Positions 23,573 through 35,361 of a stretch of DNA of 64,000 nt are shown one piece after another. This DNA comes from Lactarius indigo. Lineage: Eukaryota > Basidiomycota > Agaricomycetes > Russulales > Russulaceae. The stretch is taken from the NCBI GenBank assembly GCA_025766275.1, contig JAFKAC010000033.1, positions 248,001 through 312,000 on the forward strand. Direction: 5' to 3'. Each line of letters starts with the position of its first letter. The stretch's first letter is position 1. The notes under the pieces were generated by a model. It saw only the letters and a program-made list of their open reading frames with translations. It had not been told where the DNA came from and did not search any database. The translations under genes were made by a program, and so were the position numbers.

Positions 23573-25282
23573 TCAGACCGGTGGCGGATACGGAACGCCG
23601 TAGGGCATCATTGGTCGCGAGGGATCCACCGTGCCCCCCACATACGCTGGTGGCATCGCGACGACATAAAAATACGGTTGCCGTGGCACCCCAGGATCCG
23701 AACCCCCGCTCGACTGGGGCGACGTCTGGTCCGCCAAGTTCGGGCTCGTGCCCGGGCCCCGCGGTGGGGGCGGTTGGGGGTACGCCGCGGGGAAAAAATA
23801 GAGCGGTTGGGACGGTAGGGCGAGTTGGGGAACGGGATACGGGGGGTACGATGATGGCGAGAGCCCGATCCCGGGTCCGACATGCGGCGCCGGGAGGTGC
23901 GTGCTCGGGCCCTCGCTACTGGACGCGGAGCCTCCTTGACCAGGCGCAAGCGTTGCGCTTGAGCCCTGCGCATGCGCGAGTGAGTGGCCAGAGGGCGCGG
24001 TGAGTCTGCGCGTGCTTGAGCTGCCGCCTCCGCCTCCGAGGAGGTCTAGGTCGTGCAAGTGGCCGGTGTACCAGGACCTGCCAGTGCCGCGGGTGTGCGA
24101 ATGGCGGCGCCCACGCCCCGAGTCTTCCGGGTTGAAGTCAACGGTGACGTTGGGAGAGACCCAGGGGAGGTTGTTCAGGTCGCGGAAGAACTTTCCTACG
24201 CGCGCGAATTGGGAGGGAACGGACGGCTCGGGAGGGGGCTCGACGGGCGAGTCCATGCCGACATAGTCGTCCGCGAGTTGCGGCTCGACGTAGACGGGAC
24301 TGCCGGTGGGACTCTGGACCGTGACCGTCGGCCGGCGAGCGGGATCGAGTGGGGAAATACGAGAGGTCCCAGGGGGTGAAGGCTCTAGCTCCTCGTGACG
24401 CTGCGAAGGCCGTGGTGAGTTTCCGTGAGCCCTACTGTCACTTCCGTCCTCCGTAGACGAAGCAGGATCGGGATTGCGGACGGTGCGAGGGGGAGAGGTC
24501 CTCTGGGCGTTGTGCAACGAACCATGATGTGAGACGTGCCGTGATGCCGGGTTTGTGAGTGATTGGTATGTAGGTTGTGACTCAGTGCGGGGGGCTCGAA
24601 TGGTATGAGACATGGATCGCGATGGACCAGCGGATGGGGTGAGCGCCGGGGTAACATTTGGGTCCTCTGAGTAGCGCAGATCGCCTTCTGCGTGCTCTGC
24701 GGGGTCATAGGGTGGGTTTCCTGCCTGCTCCCGGGACCCAACGTTCAAGTTGTTGGAGGTATAATGAGAGTGAAATGGGGACTGCGGATGGTACTCAAAA
24801 CTTGGAGGGGTCTGGTGTACCCCCCGCCGATCCGGTATGAAGCCGCGTTTCATCGCCCTCGGGATCTTCCTCAAACTCCTCATAAAGCCGCCCACAAACC
24901 TACGAGTGCCATGAGATCGGTGCCCGTCGTCGAATTCTGACTCATATATTGGGTCCTGGTCGATGCCAGGATCGAGTTCCATGGTTTCAGCGTCGGCGTC
25001 TTCTAGCTCCATCATGGTTCGGGGTACCATTGCGGGGGTAGGCAGACCCTGTATAGGGTCCACAGGCGGGGGCTGTGGGCGGGGGCCGTACAACCCAGAA
25101 TTATAGGTTTGTCTGCTACTGTTGTGACTGTGATGAGGAGTGGCGGAATAGACCGTCCGCATTGACGGCGTATGATCCGCCTCACGTACGCTCCCGTCGG
25201 GGTGGTCTGCTAGATAGTAGGGGGGGTTAGGACGAGGGTCGTACTGTGTCTCGATCCAGGAGGACATGTTTGGGGTCGTCAT
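23573..25282 (-). CDS. Proline/histidine-rich hypothetical protein
   Basis: Single exon of 569 aa from ATG 25282 (MTTPNMSSWIETQYDPRPNP). I do not recognise a named domain. Two ordered-looking islands stand out in a disordered Pro/Ser/Gly/His chain: RRFVGGFMRSLRKIPRAMKR (about residue 140) and RVGKFFRDLNNLPWVSPNVT (about residue 370), both amphipathic and basic or aromatic. The C-terminus is Pro/Tyr-rich. The frame is open upstream of 25282 to 25474 but only through non-ATG codons, so the start is set at 25282. Same strand as the AT-hook gene; the 800 bp between them holds no convincing coding sequence. Confidence 0.65.
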   Translation of the reverse strand: MTTPNMSSWIETQYDPRPNPPYYLADHPDGSVREADHTPSMRTVYSATPHHSHNSSRQTYNSGLYGPRPQPPPVDPIQGLPTPAMVPRTMMELEDADAETMELDPGIDQDPIYESEFDDGHRSHGTRRFVGGFMRSLRKIPRAMKRGFIPDRRGVHQTPPSFEYHPQSPFHSHYTSNNLNVGSREQAGNPPYDPAEHAEGDLRYSEDPNVTPALTPSAGPSRSMSHTIRAPRTESQPTYQSLTNPASRHVSHHGSLHNAQRTSPPRTVRNPDPASSTEDGSDSRAHGNSPRPSQRHEELEPSPPGTSRISPLDPARRPTVTVQSPTGSPVYVEPQLADDYVGMDSPVEPPPEPSVPSQFARVGKFFRDLNNLPWVSPNVTVDFNPEDSGRGRRHSHTRGTGRSWYTGHLHDLDLLGGGGGSSSTRRLTAPSGHSLAHAQGSSATLAPGQGGSASSSEGPSTHLPAPHVGPGIGLSPSSYPPYPVPQLALPSQPLYFFPAAYPQPPPPRGPGTSPNLADQTSPQSSGGSDPGVPRQPYFYVVAMPPAYVGGTVDPSRPMMPYGVPYPPPV

Positions 25283-26108
25283 CGGGTCTGAGAGTACCAA
25301 GAAGGTTGATAGAGCTATGCGAGAAGAACTTTGGGCGCGGCAAGCTGGGATCCAGCCAACACGTGTACGAAGCGCACAGGTGACAACTTTGTTTCCCTGT
25401 ACCCATGAGGCAAATGCAAAGGGCTGGAGAATAAAAAGTCGGCAATATTTCCATAGTGAGCGAGTAGATTTCACCTAATATCGGAGTATACCGTCGGAGC
25501 GCCGTTGAACGAAAGCATTCTGGCGCAGCGACTCGAGCGAAAGCGAACTCGCCGTGAACTCTGAACAAGATGAACTGCTATAACTTACACTTGAACTTAA
25601 TATGTCATTTCGGTCCGCTCGGTCCGGGCCTGCTGCTCTCCAACCAACCATGCCCAGGTGAGTGACTTGTACACTGAACTGAGCATTCCTCTCCGTGATG
25701 TCAACTTTACCCCTTCGAGAGAAGTTTATCTTCGGTGACCCCACGATGGTTGACTCTTCCAGGTACACTTCCTTAGGAACCGGTTGAGAACCAGCCATCA
25801 AGAACGGAAAACTGATTTCTTTTATTTTTTTTTCTTTCATCGTTTGTTCCACATGCAGTCTAAACTCATATCGTTCTTCGTATCTAGGTTTATGACGTGT
25901 CATTCGTTGAGATGGGTAGGCATATAGGGTTGGCAGTCCGGCAGATTGTAAATCATAGTAAAGTCTCTTTCAACACGACACGACATTTTACACTACATCA
26001 TAGACAGGAGTTAGCTGTAAAAAAAATTGGTCCATAATAAGGCTTTACGCCTTGTCCCCCTCCTTTATCAATTCCCCAAACAAAATACTCTTAGCAACTC
26101 AAAGTAGC
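25283..26108. other. Intergenic, no supported gene
   Basis: One 142-codon minus-strand frame (25475-25903) is open but lacks any family resemblance and has ordinary Ser-rich composition. It is treated as chance or 5' UTR of the downstream gene. Confidence 0.5.
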
Positions 26109-28023
26109 TCAAGGCCACGCATCACGACAGGTCTTGTCTGGGCGTTTACTGTTCCTTCCCTTGCACTCCATCTCTCCACAGTCCTGACACGCATTCGTGC
26201 AAAAGTTACGGCCGCCCTTGCCTTTGCAATCTTTGGACCCACACTTGACGCAATGCCGAATGCGCTTCACTTGGCTTTCTTTTACCCCGGCGTTAGCGGG
26301 CTCGGCCAGCGGCTGGTAGGGCATCGGATAAGGGCCATAGGCATACGGCATGTAGGGCGCACCCTGGGGGTAACCGTACGGTGCAGGCACAGTCGCGTGT
26401 GGATGTGGGTGTGGATGCGGGTGTGGGTGCGGATGCGGATGCGACGGCACGTGTGTTGCCGTCGGTGGCGCAGAAGATGATGAGGGCGCATTCTGATCAG
26501 GTTGCGCAGTCACCGGCGGAGGATGGCCTTTCCAGGCCTCCCCATAAGGCGCTCCCTGCGTGAAAGATGAACATCACATCACTTGCGCATCAGGGCTGTA
26601 GATCACGAACCTCGGGTGTACCGTGTGTCTGTTCATCGACCTGCATTGCATCCGGTGGGTGCTGCATCTCCATATCGTCGGAACTCACGTCCGTGGCCGC
26701 ATCGTCTCTCTGTGTTGCAGGACCAGGAGAGCTCTGCTGTGCGGCGCGCACGACGCGCAACGTCGCTTCTTTGCCTAAACCTTCACCAATACATCCAACG
26801 ACGACGGCCCATAACGATTTGGAGACTCCGATAGGTTGCCAGTTCCACGAATGCGGATCCGAGGCTCCGCTGGCAAGTAACGTAACAGGTAGTTCGTCGC
26901 GAAGGACAGGAGGGAGCGCGCGGATTACCACGGGGTCCGTGCTCGCAAAGCGTCGTCCTTCTGCACCCGTGCGTCCTTTACATTGAGGGTTGTTGCACGC
27001 GTACTCGCAACCGATGAGGAAGAATGGCCTGCCGAGGTCGTAAACCTTCGTTGGCGCTGACCGTATACAACCACGGTTGAGTAGTGGGGCGGCACAGAGA
27101 GGGCAGGCGATGCCATTGAACACCAGGGGGAGGGGATCCCAATAGAAAAAGCGATGTTCGGGAGGTGTAGGTGAAGCCAATGAGGAAGCGGTAAGCGCGA
27201 AATAAGAAGGGGACCAAGGCAACCAAAAAGACCTGAGAATTGAGTATAGTTGCGGAATCGGACCCTCCTGGGGTGCGAACAGCGAATTTACGTGAAACTT
27301 GAACGACTCTTCAACGTTCATCCCGACACGCGAGACAGGGGCCGGTGCGTGGAGCGAGGAGACAAGGCTCTGGAGTAACGTGTTCATGTCCGTGCGGAGA
27401 AGCTCTGCCCAATCGTCGTGGAGCACCGGGTCAACCGCCTGGATAGCTTTCTGTGGGGAGGCCGGTGTCTCTGCTTTGTACTGGAGCGCGGCCGATAAGG
27501 TGCTGTACGTCGTACTCCACGGCTGCTGGGGCGCTGGGGTAGTAGGGGTCGGGTAGGTGTAGCTGCTATAAGCAGGCTGAGAGTGGGGATTGAACACACC
27601 ATCCCTTTTCGAGGTGGCCAGGAAACGCACCGAGCTGGCGAACGGTGGCGCAGATGCAGATGGTGCCGGTGTTTGACTGGCGCCGTTCTCAGCAGAAGGA
27701 GTGGCAAAGTCACCAGGGGCGGCGACCTTGCGCTTGCGTGTAGAGGACGAAGGAGTACCGCGAGGTACGGAACCGGCGGGGAGACCGTCCTTGCGTGGAC
27801 GGCCAACGGGACGCTTTGGCAGAACAGGGGCGTTCGGGTCGACGTGTTTCTTCACGCCGCTACCTTTGGGACGGCCGGGCCCACGCTTTACCGGAGTGAC
27901 TGGCGAAACGCTGGCATCACCTGTTGGGGCGAGGGGACCGCCAGTCGGGTTTGCATCGGCGCCGGTGGATGGCTGGCCAGATGCTGAAGGCTGGGTGGCC
28001 AAAGTGCCCGCTAAGCTGTCCAT
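26109..28023 (-). CDS. AT-hook protein with DUF6729 and Cys-rich C-terminus
   Basis: Two exons (28023-26611, 26555-26109) give 619 aa. Two AT-hooks, GPGRPKGSG and PVGRPRKDG, lie at about residues 49-79; they imply minor-groove binding at AT-rich DNA. A central DUF6729-type domain follows: FFYWDPLPLVFNGIACPLC, then RPFFLIGCEYACNNPQCK (paired CxxC motifs) and LPPVLRDELP. After the intron comes a run of eight His-Pro-type dipeptides, then a Cys cluster CVKCGSKDCKGKGG..CTNACQDCGEMECKGR. DUF6729 is common in basidiomycete proteins of unknown, often repeat-associated, role. Nuclear location is inferred. Exon 2 joins in phase through GAPYGEAWKGHPPP. Confidence 0.82.
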
Positions 28024-30262
28024 TGTGTGGGGTAGACTGCAAAGAGAGCGAGTCGTCAGTCCGAGTTGGATTAAGAGACATCGCAGGGAACGATATGAGA
28101 GCGATTCAGAGTAACAGAACGAAAAATATTAGACGAATCGTAATAATTTTGGTAACCCCCATCGCAGGATCCACAATAGAAAAAAGAAAAGAAAAAAGAA
28201 AAGAAAACACACTGGTAAGGTTGACTCAACAAAAATAGGATGGCTCACTCCTTCGACAAAATGACTCGATTTGAAAAGAACACCAAGTTATTGGGCTCGT
28301 AAACGAAGCGTATGTGGCCCCCCTTATTGTGGGGAGGGATAGTCAGCTCAGGAGACGGGGGGGAAAGGTTATTGGCGGGTTTATCGAATTGGAACCACAT
28401 TATCTCAAATTACACGGACGGAGTTTAAACTTGTTTTTCTCAGTTTATAATCTTTTTCTCGTCAGCCACCCCATCAGCAAGGTGAGTCTCCACTGTAATC
28501 TCTTCTTCACTCTCTCCGGGATGATTTGTTACCGACAATATTAGGAAGTGCCGTCCGAATACTCGTGTCGAGCTCGGTTCTCTGAAATCTTTTGCCTTCT
28601 ACTTTAAAAACGCTATATCTTACTCTCTCTGACTCATTTTTGCAGGTGAAATTTCTCGACATTTAGGGGGGTGTTATGAAACGCCACTTACCTCACTCGG
28701 GTCTCTTCCTTCAACACAAGCACACCTCCCGTTTCACACCGGGCACTACCTTGTTCGCGGTCACATACACCACATCATAACCGCATCATACAATATAGCC
28801 CACGTGTTCTCCCACGTTCCACGGTTACACCCGATGTCACTTCACATCCTCGTTCCGGACCGCGCTGTGATTTGTACTCCAGAGCGGATTAACTGCGATA
28901 TGACCAGGCTGCAACCGCGTCACACGGACACCTTGAGCGCGTTAGTTTCCATGACAGGAAGTCAAAACTCTCAATCTGCACAGACCTGGCTTAAGCAATC
29001 CGGCATCAGGACATGAGCGGGGTGTCTCATTCATCAGAACACACCTTGTTCTACTCGACGCCATCTATGTGGGCTCATTTACTCTTACCCGCTGGATCCA
29101 TTCGCATTATTTGCGCCACTGGATCCGATCAATGTACGAACACGCTCTCCTCACAGGGGCCCAATATCCGATGATAGAAGCGAGTGCGGAGCGTACGTTG
29201 ATTAAATTCATTCCACCCCACCCCGCGCTGGTGATTATAAAATTCCATTCCTGTGCCGGTGAGGTAGCTTTTGACTCGGCGGTAATCGCAACCTACAACG
29301 TGAGCTCATGGAAAATAAAGGGCCGATCTGATCCTGCTGATAACTCATCCAATCTTCTAACAAAATTTGATACGTAGCTGACTCACACGCTCGAGGGCAC
29401 CGTGCCGAGCGACATCATACACTCGGGACAGTTGTGACCAGCGATGAAAGAAAAAGAAGTCGAAATCGCAAGCATTTCGAAGCCGAGGACCTGACCGTAC
29501 GTGGTTGAGTCCTTATAGACGGTGCGTTACTTCTTTTCACCACATTTCAAGGGGTACAACCCGGTGATCACTAATACCGGCGGTGTGAGGGGCAACATGT
29601 CAACATACCGTGCCGACTTTTCTATGTTCTCGGACAGACTTGTTACGGGGCACCCGGATTCTATACTATTTACATTTACACGATATACATAACAAACATA
29701 ACAAGCAAGTCATTTTTATTGTCCTGATTCTTGATGCTAAGTGAATGTGGAATCTATAATTAAAAACAACTAATTACAGCACCAAGCGCTGAGCCCTAGA
29801 GACCCAGGAATACGATTAGCCCCTGTAGGTGGCAAACTTGGCCCGTTGTCGTCCTCCATGAAAGACAGTCTGGCAATTTAGTTGGATTTTTCGTAGTTTT
29901 GCCTGATTCCCGCTGGGCCAGTCGTGATGTGCACAACTCGACCAAATCACTGACCACGATCGACTTACGACAACAGACGCGCACGGGCATTATTTATTTA
30001 TTTTTACTAAAGCATCGGTCCTTACAGACCTTGGAACCAGCGTTCTGAGGGGATTATACAATAGGACTAGAAGTGCAGTAAGCCAGCATGACTCGTCGTC
30101 CGATCCTCGACACAACTTGAACAAAAATTATTTAAACACTGTACCGTACAGGGGAGAACATTATCCTTCAAGAGTGTTTCGCTGTGGCACTGATATCAGT
30201 TGTACATACGAAACACAACAGAAGTGAAATCCACTCGTTGTGCCATGCAGGAGAGAGGACTT
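28024..30262. other. 2.2-kb gene-poor gap
   Basis: No frame here has family resemblance or plausible splice structure. An A/G-rich tract lies at about 28180-28210. AT content rises toward 29.7-30.2 kb. It is the upstream region of the AT-hook gene and the 3' flank of the bHLH gene. Confidence 0.6.
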
Positions 30263-31313
30263 CTACGCAGCCCGCGACTGCTCCGGCGGGACGTTGGTTA
30301 CGGCGGGGGAGGGGCATGGGCCGGACCGTCCAGCGACGGAGCTTAGCGCCAAGGCCTCGTTGGCCCTTGATCGTTGTCATTAATCCCACACATTAAGGAA
30401 CTCGGAAGGGGAAATAAACGCACTGGCGAAGACGGTCACCCTCTTCCTCTACCTCTCGAATCTTCGCGAGGAGCTGCTGCCGGCTCTCTTCCAAGGAGTT
30501 GATACTGGTGGTCGCACGGTCCAGAAGCACAATCTTGCTCAACTTTTGGTGGGACTTGAGTCCGAGACCGTGCATTGGAACGGCATCTTTGAGACGGCGG
30601 TAAGACGCCTTGAGTTCCTCACGCTTCCGCTGCTCGAACTCAATCCGCAGACCGCGGACCTCCTGACGACGTCTACGATAAGGTACAATGAGAAAAGTAA
30701 AACGTGAAAATCACAGGCATGGGGCTCACAATGAATTGGAAGCGGCGCGGTCGTGCACTGGGCTGGGGTCATGGCCATTGTCGGTCGGGTCTCCGTGCTT
30801 CGTCGGACGGCCATTGCGCCCGCGACCCGAGCGAACCACGGAGGGGGCGGCGCTGATAGGGTTATAACGCATGGAGCGTGGGACCGAAGTGAGGTCCGAA
30901 GAGTAAGACCCAGAGCCGCTGCTCCGCGATGTGCCTGAAGACACCATTTCGCCCACGGATAAAGACATAAGCGCGGGGGGATAAACGGATGAGGGAGGAG
31001 AATGGCAAGAGACAGCCGAGTATAGAGGTCCATTGTAGGTGGACTCGGGGATGTCGGTCATGGGTGGAGCAAGGGTCAATGTGGGGAATGCTAGACAATA
31101 TGAGACTGCTCAGCCCGCGCCCGCGCCACGATGGGTTCAAAGAGGATAGTTAAGTGACGCACGGGGATCAGTGGTGGGCGTAATAGACCCGGGAGCCTCA
31201 GCAGGTAGTAAGTACTGCAAAATTTGTTGATCAGGGTCATCGAATGCTGCTGTGTCATTGAAGTTGATGTCCTTGGGCTGCTCGGGGGTTGGTGGCTCTG
31301 GGCGAGCTTCCAT
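30263..31313 (-). CDS. bHLH transcription factor
   Basis: Four exons on the minus strand give 287 aa: 31313-31163, 31090-30730, 30672-30424, 30365-30263. The N-terminal half is Pro/Ser-rich and acidic (likely activation or regulatory region), with a basic patch RSGRGRNGRPTKHGD. The bHLH follows: basic region RIEFEQRKREELKASYRRL, loop AVPMHGLGLKSHQ, helix 2 KLSKIVLLDRATTSINSLEE, running into a short leucine zipper (LLAKIREVEEEGDRLRQANE). The last intron is needed: without it the protein would end shortly after DRLRQ, and with it the zipper continues as ANEALALSS. Likely binds E-box DNA as a dimer; the target genes are not evident from the neighbourhood. Confidence 0.85.
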
Positions 31314-31754
31314 AGTGTCTCGGATGTGAATATATGGGTTTATGGAATTAAAGGGAGGCGGTCATGAAGGTGCTAACGAGGGTCGGCAAGCCTAGCGCCG
31401 AGCGGCACCGCCTGTCATATTAAGGCTAGGTCTGGGTTTGAAGCTTGAAGGACCGTCCTTGAGGTTGTCCTTATTTTTTTTAAAAAACAGGTAAATGCCA
31501 ACCAATGTTGAAGAGGATCTGGCCCATCTGATCGGAACTTATGAGAAGAAGGGGGGCTGGGAAAAGGACGCTTCGCCATGTGGCACCATCGGGGTTACGT
31601 TAGAGAAGAGAGGCCATGGTACAGTACGGTCTAAGTAAGACGAGAACTCACACAAGCCGAGTCAGTTAAACAAGTCGGTCAACGATCAACAAAAGCCCTG
31701 TTTACAATGCAGGATCGTACCGCTACAAGTACTTACTGTACCCATCGCTTTCAG

Positions 31755-32560
31755 TTCCTGCATCCTGAGCATTCCGCCGTCCCCGCGTCCTAGCGATCCA
31801 ATTAGACACGCACACCGTCCCATATTTTTGGTTCATGACTGAGAGTTCGCTATGTCAATCACCATCCGATGACAAGCCAATCCAGCTCTAACTCACCGTG
31901 TACTACACCACAACGCCTAACTGCATAATCGTTGGGAGGAAGGACGAAGCTAGGCTCTAGGATGAACAATACGGGTGTACGGATTGGACCCAGACGAACA
32001 GGCTAAAGAATTTGGAGTAGAGTGCACACCAGGCAGCAGGTACTTTCGGGAAGTTGTATCGGCTTCAATCCGCTTCTGGGTCCTTACAAGCGCTCACCAT
32101 TTGAGGGATCTCATAACTGGCACCGCCGCCCAAAGAATTCTGCCGCACTGTTCTGATGAAAGTACAGCGGGTGGCATGTGTTCTCCGTGACATACCATCT
32201 CGGGTTGATAAAGGCGGCGAAGTCCAGTGGGTAATGGGGCATATTTAGCTTGGCCATCATTACGCAGCAGCTAGACAAGTCGATCTGATCTCTTGTTATG
32301 TTACCAACAGGTACGAACATCTCCAGCACATATATGCATGGCACATAGCCGGGATGATCAATTAAGTAGGAGTGAGGACTACAGAGCAGTTGAAATTTGA
32401 CTTTCCATGCCACGCGACAACGACCTAATTGGTGAGAAAATAGACACCTTCCAAAGTCTGCGTGGTCAATAACATGACCACTAGGCGTATCTTGACGTAG
32501 ATGTGAAGTACTGAGCATCAAAGAACACACTCAAGCAGAAGGGGGTGGCATCGAATGTGA
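31755..32560 (-). pseudogene. Decayed partial copy of homogentisate 1,2-dioxygenase
   Basis: This stretch aligns by eye with 35400-36320 of the intact HGD gene 3.6 kb away, including intron sequence. Minus-strand text GYVPCIYVLEMFVPVGNITR..FINPRWYVTENT matches SYVPYKYALEKFVNVGSISK..IFSPRWDVSNHT, and the last exons are recognisable at 31755-31900. An approximately 37-bp deletion removes the region encoding EFMGLLYGVYGG. Stops and frameshifts are spread throughout, and the N-terminal half of the gene is missing. Because introns are kept, it arose by DNA duplication, not retroposition. Confidence 0.85.
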
Positions 32561-32669
32561 CCTCATATGTGTCTGGTTGATGAGATTGCGAAGGGGGTTG
32601 TACTGTGAGGTCGCTGTGAGATTATATAATCATCAACAGCCTTCCACATCTGCTCGTAGCACAACGGCA

Positions 32670-33120
32670 CTACCGCCTCCGCACCACCGCCGCCCTCGCA
32701 ACTTCGGGACCACCCTTGACTACTCTCACGACCGCGTCCACATCTATAGACTCAGGCACCTCGACGAGTTCCTTCATGGCGAGTATCATGCCAGCGGCCT
32801 CGGGTCTGTGCGCGTGGTACACTGTCTGCATGCGTCACCGAGAACCGTAAGCCTTGAGCGCGTTTGCCAAGGGTGACGCAGAATTACCTGGGAAACGTGT
32901 CCGCGGGCGCGGTGCGGATTGCAGCACAACAGAGAGCGGAGCGGAGTGCAAGGCTCCGCACGAGTTCGTCGAGACCGGGTCTTGGTGATCGGTATGTTCG
33001 TAAGTCTTTTCCCGTCTTTGCATCATTCCGATGTCGACGATAACGACGGGAATGCTCACCGAAGTTTATAGGAAACACCCATGCCATCAAGTCTCGTAGT
33101 ACAGTCTTAAAGAAATCCTC
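32670..33120 (-). CDS. Unidentified split reading frame (possible gene remnant)
   Basis: Three minus-strand pieces join through good GT..AG sites: EDFFKTVLRDLMAWVFPINF (about 33120-33060), PGLDELVRSLALRSALCCAA (about 32970-32890), and HAHRPEAAGMILAMKELVEV continuing to VVRVVKGGPEVARAAVVRRR (about 32820-32670). The amino-acid composition looks natural and helical, but I do not recognise the family and find no start. It sits directly beside the HGD pseudogene, so it may itself be a decayed gene. Confidence 0.35.
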
Positions 33121-34165
33121 GCGTCGGCCAATAGTTCTCGTCTGTATTCCTTGGTTTTACACAGACTCGCTCTCAGATCGCTAAGAAGCGTCGAAGACGA
33201 CATTTACAATACACATTTACATTTCTATAGACCGATGCGATCTGCGTGCCGTCGACATCACGCCGTGTTCCCCGGGCTTAGCTCTTAAGTCGAATGAGGC
33301 CAAGCTAGGTGTGGCCCACACGACCGCAACGGCACTTGAACACCGAGAAACAGTACGTGCAAGCAAAGCAGGAAGTCGTCCCCCGCACATGACGGCCCCA
33401 ATCGCGAAAGTGGACGACAGCACTTGAGAACGAGAAGCACTAGGCCAACTGTTGGGTGGAGACACAACACTAATATCACCAAGACGTTGGACGCTACCCA
33501 CGCACAGGTGACGTGTTGCCACGTCTCTCCGAACTGTGTTGAGACCAAATGAGAGTCAGACCATTCTCCGAGACATTGGCGCATCCGCGTACCAGCGGCG
33601 GTGGAAACACCATCCTCACCACGAGCTCGGAATGAGACGGAACGAACAGCGTGACGGGCCAACCTCACGCCAAGAGCCTTGGCCTAGGGTCGTGGTCGCG
33701 ATAAATGTGAGGACAAGGAGGGTTGCGGGCGAGCTGCAGCAGCGACAGGGGCTTTGTCGCTCAGCTCCGGTGGACAGGTTGGGATGAGGACAAGTCAGAC
33801 GAAGTTAAGGCAGTGATAGAATATGTATGTGTGCAATGGGCTGTAAAGATGATACTCTGTCTGAAATGCGGGAGTTCCCGAACGCATCCTCTCCCAGGCG
33901 CACTCACTTGCACTGGCAGATTTCCACCAATGCCAGCCAGGTTTCATGAGTTCTAGCTGCTTAATCTCAGTGTAGTGAATCTATCTATCGAGCGAGAGAT
34001 GAATTGATAATCTTAGCATAATCAGGCGCTTTACAAGCGTCTATCTCTTGGTGACTGTCCTAGGGACTGCACAGTACCTGCCAGCCTCCCGTACATCTCG
34101 CTTGCAACTTCCAAGCGTTCCCTCTACTAGTCAACAATGTCAATTTTCAATCGATTCTCGATGCT
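33121..34165. other. No supported gene
   Basis: Short frames only. The last about 30 bp hold an open frame in phase with the Goodbye-domain ORF that follows (NNVNFQSILDA), suggesting its true N-terminus starts upstream of 34166. Confidence 0.5.
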
Positions 34166-34763
34166 ATGGATGATTACACTGAACAGACTGGGATAAGTCT
34201 AAAGGAAATTCCGTTTGCCGACAAGGTCAACGGCTGTGACTGTCCCAGTGCCGTCCTCTTCCTAATTCAAGAGAACTTGGAGGCGTTCAAAGGCTATCGG
34301 GACCAAAGTCGGAGGTTTATCGATTGCCTTAGCCCGGTAGTACAATTTGTTCACGCCTTCTCTGGAATTCTTTGTGAGACAACTACTCTGGTGAGCCGCC
34401 AACTGTCATTTCGCTATTTTTGTTTAGTCTTCCTCCGCAAGGTTCCGTTTCAACCGGCAAAACTAATCTTCGTCGGCATCAGTGTTCTCTTCACTGTGCG
34501 TGTCTCCCTTATTCGCTGACCGAGTCCACCTGATATCCGAGTAATCTCAGGCAGCGGATGGAATAAGCGCGAGCTATGACGCCCTCCTTGAACTTTTTGA
34601 GTGCATCGGGAGCTTCCTCAAACGTCTGCATATTTATACCGAGATCTCTTTGGACCCTTTTATGACGGATATAGTCGCGAAGATAATGGTCGAGTTGATT
34701 TCGATACTTGCTCTGGCGAAGAAACAGATCAACCGAGGTTGGCTCAGTAAGCAGGGTCTTTGA
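34166..34763 (+). CDS. Truncated Goodbye-domain (NLR N-terminal) protein
   Basis: Three in-phase exons (34166-34390, 34442-34495, 34551-34763) give 163 aa. MDDYTEQTGISLKEIPFADK, FIDCLSPVVQFVHAFSGILC, FQPAKLIFVGISVLF, ISASYDALLELFECIGSFLK and MTDIVAKIMVELISILALAK form the helical Goodbye/NACHT-leader domain found at the N-terminus of many Agaricomycete STAND proteins. Normally the chain continues into a linker and NACHT domain; here it stops with WLSKQGL, and nothing downstream resembles a nucleotide-binding domain. It is either a truncated relic or a stand-alone domain protein. The ATG used probably misses about ten N-terminal residues. Confidence 0.6.
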
Positions 34764-35361
34764 TAATCATAGGCGACTAACTCTGAACGCACTGTAGCCA
34801 GTGTTTCCCAACACAGCGGAATCGCGCCGCAGTTCAATTACACTTTTCGAGAACGCTACAGTAAGGGCGAATATCAGTATCAAGTTGTTCGATTGAGGAT
34901 AGGGTGTGTTTCGAAATTACAAAACTTATCGTTTCGTGACACTTTCAGACGATGGCCCAGGTGCTAGTGCATGATCGCTTCCGCCCTGACCGTATCCCGA
35001 CGTACGCACTTTTTAAAAAAATTAAAAATCCATTTTTATCCATGCACTTCCTGAGGGCTGGACACTGTAGGTTGGTTCTCAACAACGGAATGGACATCGC
35101 TATGTTGGCACTTTTATATTACGAACAAGCTGGTGGACTTTCATTCGAACGAGAAGTTCGACCAGCGCATGTCCAATCTCGTGCAATCTCGGACTCAGTG
35201 TTGGTACGCTCGATAAACATACTTCTCTCCCCTCTTCTATCCTGAGCATTCTCTCCGATATCGACCATTGACTAGTAACAGAGCGCATTTCTGGACAGTT
35301 CCTACTGTAGCACGCCCAACTCATAGTACCGCCGCATGCCCCGGCTGGCGTCCATTGCTAA

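Noticed and set aside
25283..25474. 64-residue N-terminal extension of the proline-rich protein
   Set aside because: The frame is open but contains no ATG before 25282; the extension starts at a non-ATG codon and has intergenic-like composition.
26390..26450. GGATGC/GGGTGT hexamer array as a possible CRISPR-like or telomeric repeat
   Set aside because: It is the coding sequence of the His-Pro dipeptide run in the AT-hook protein and stays in frame.
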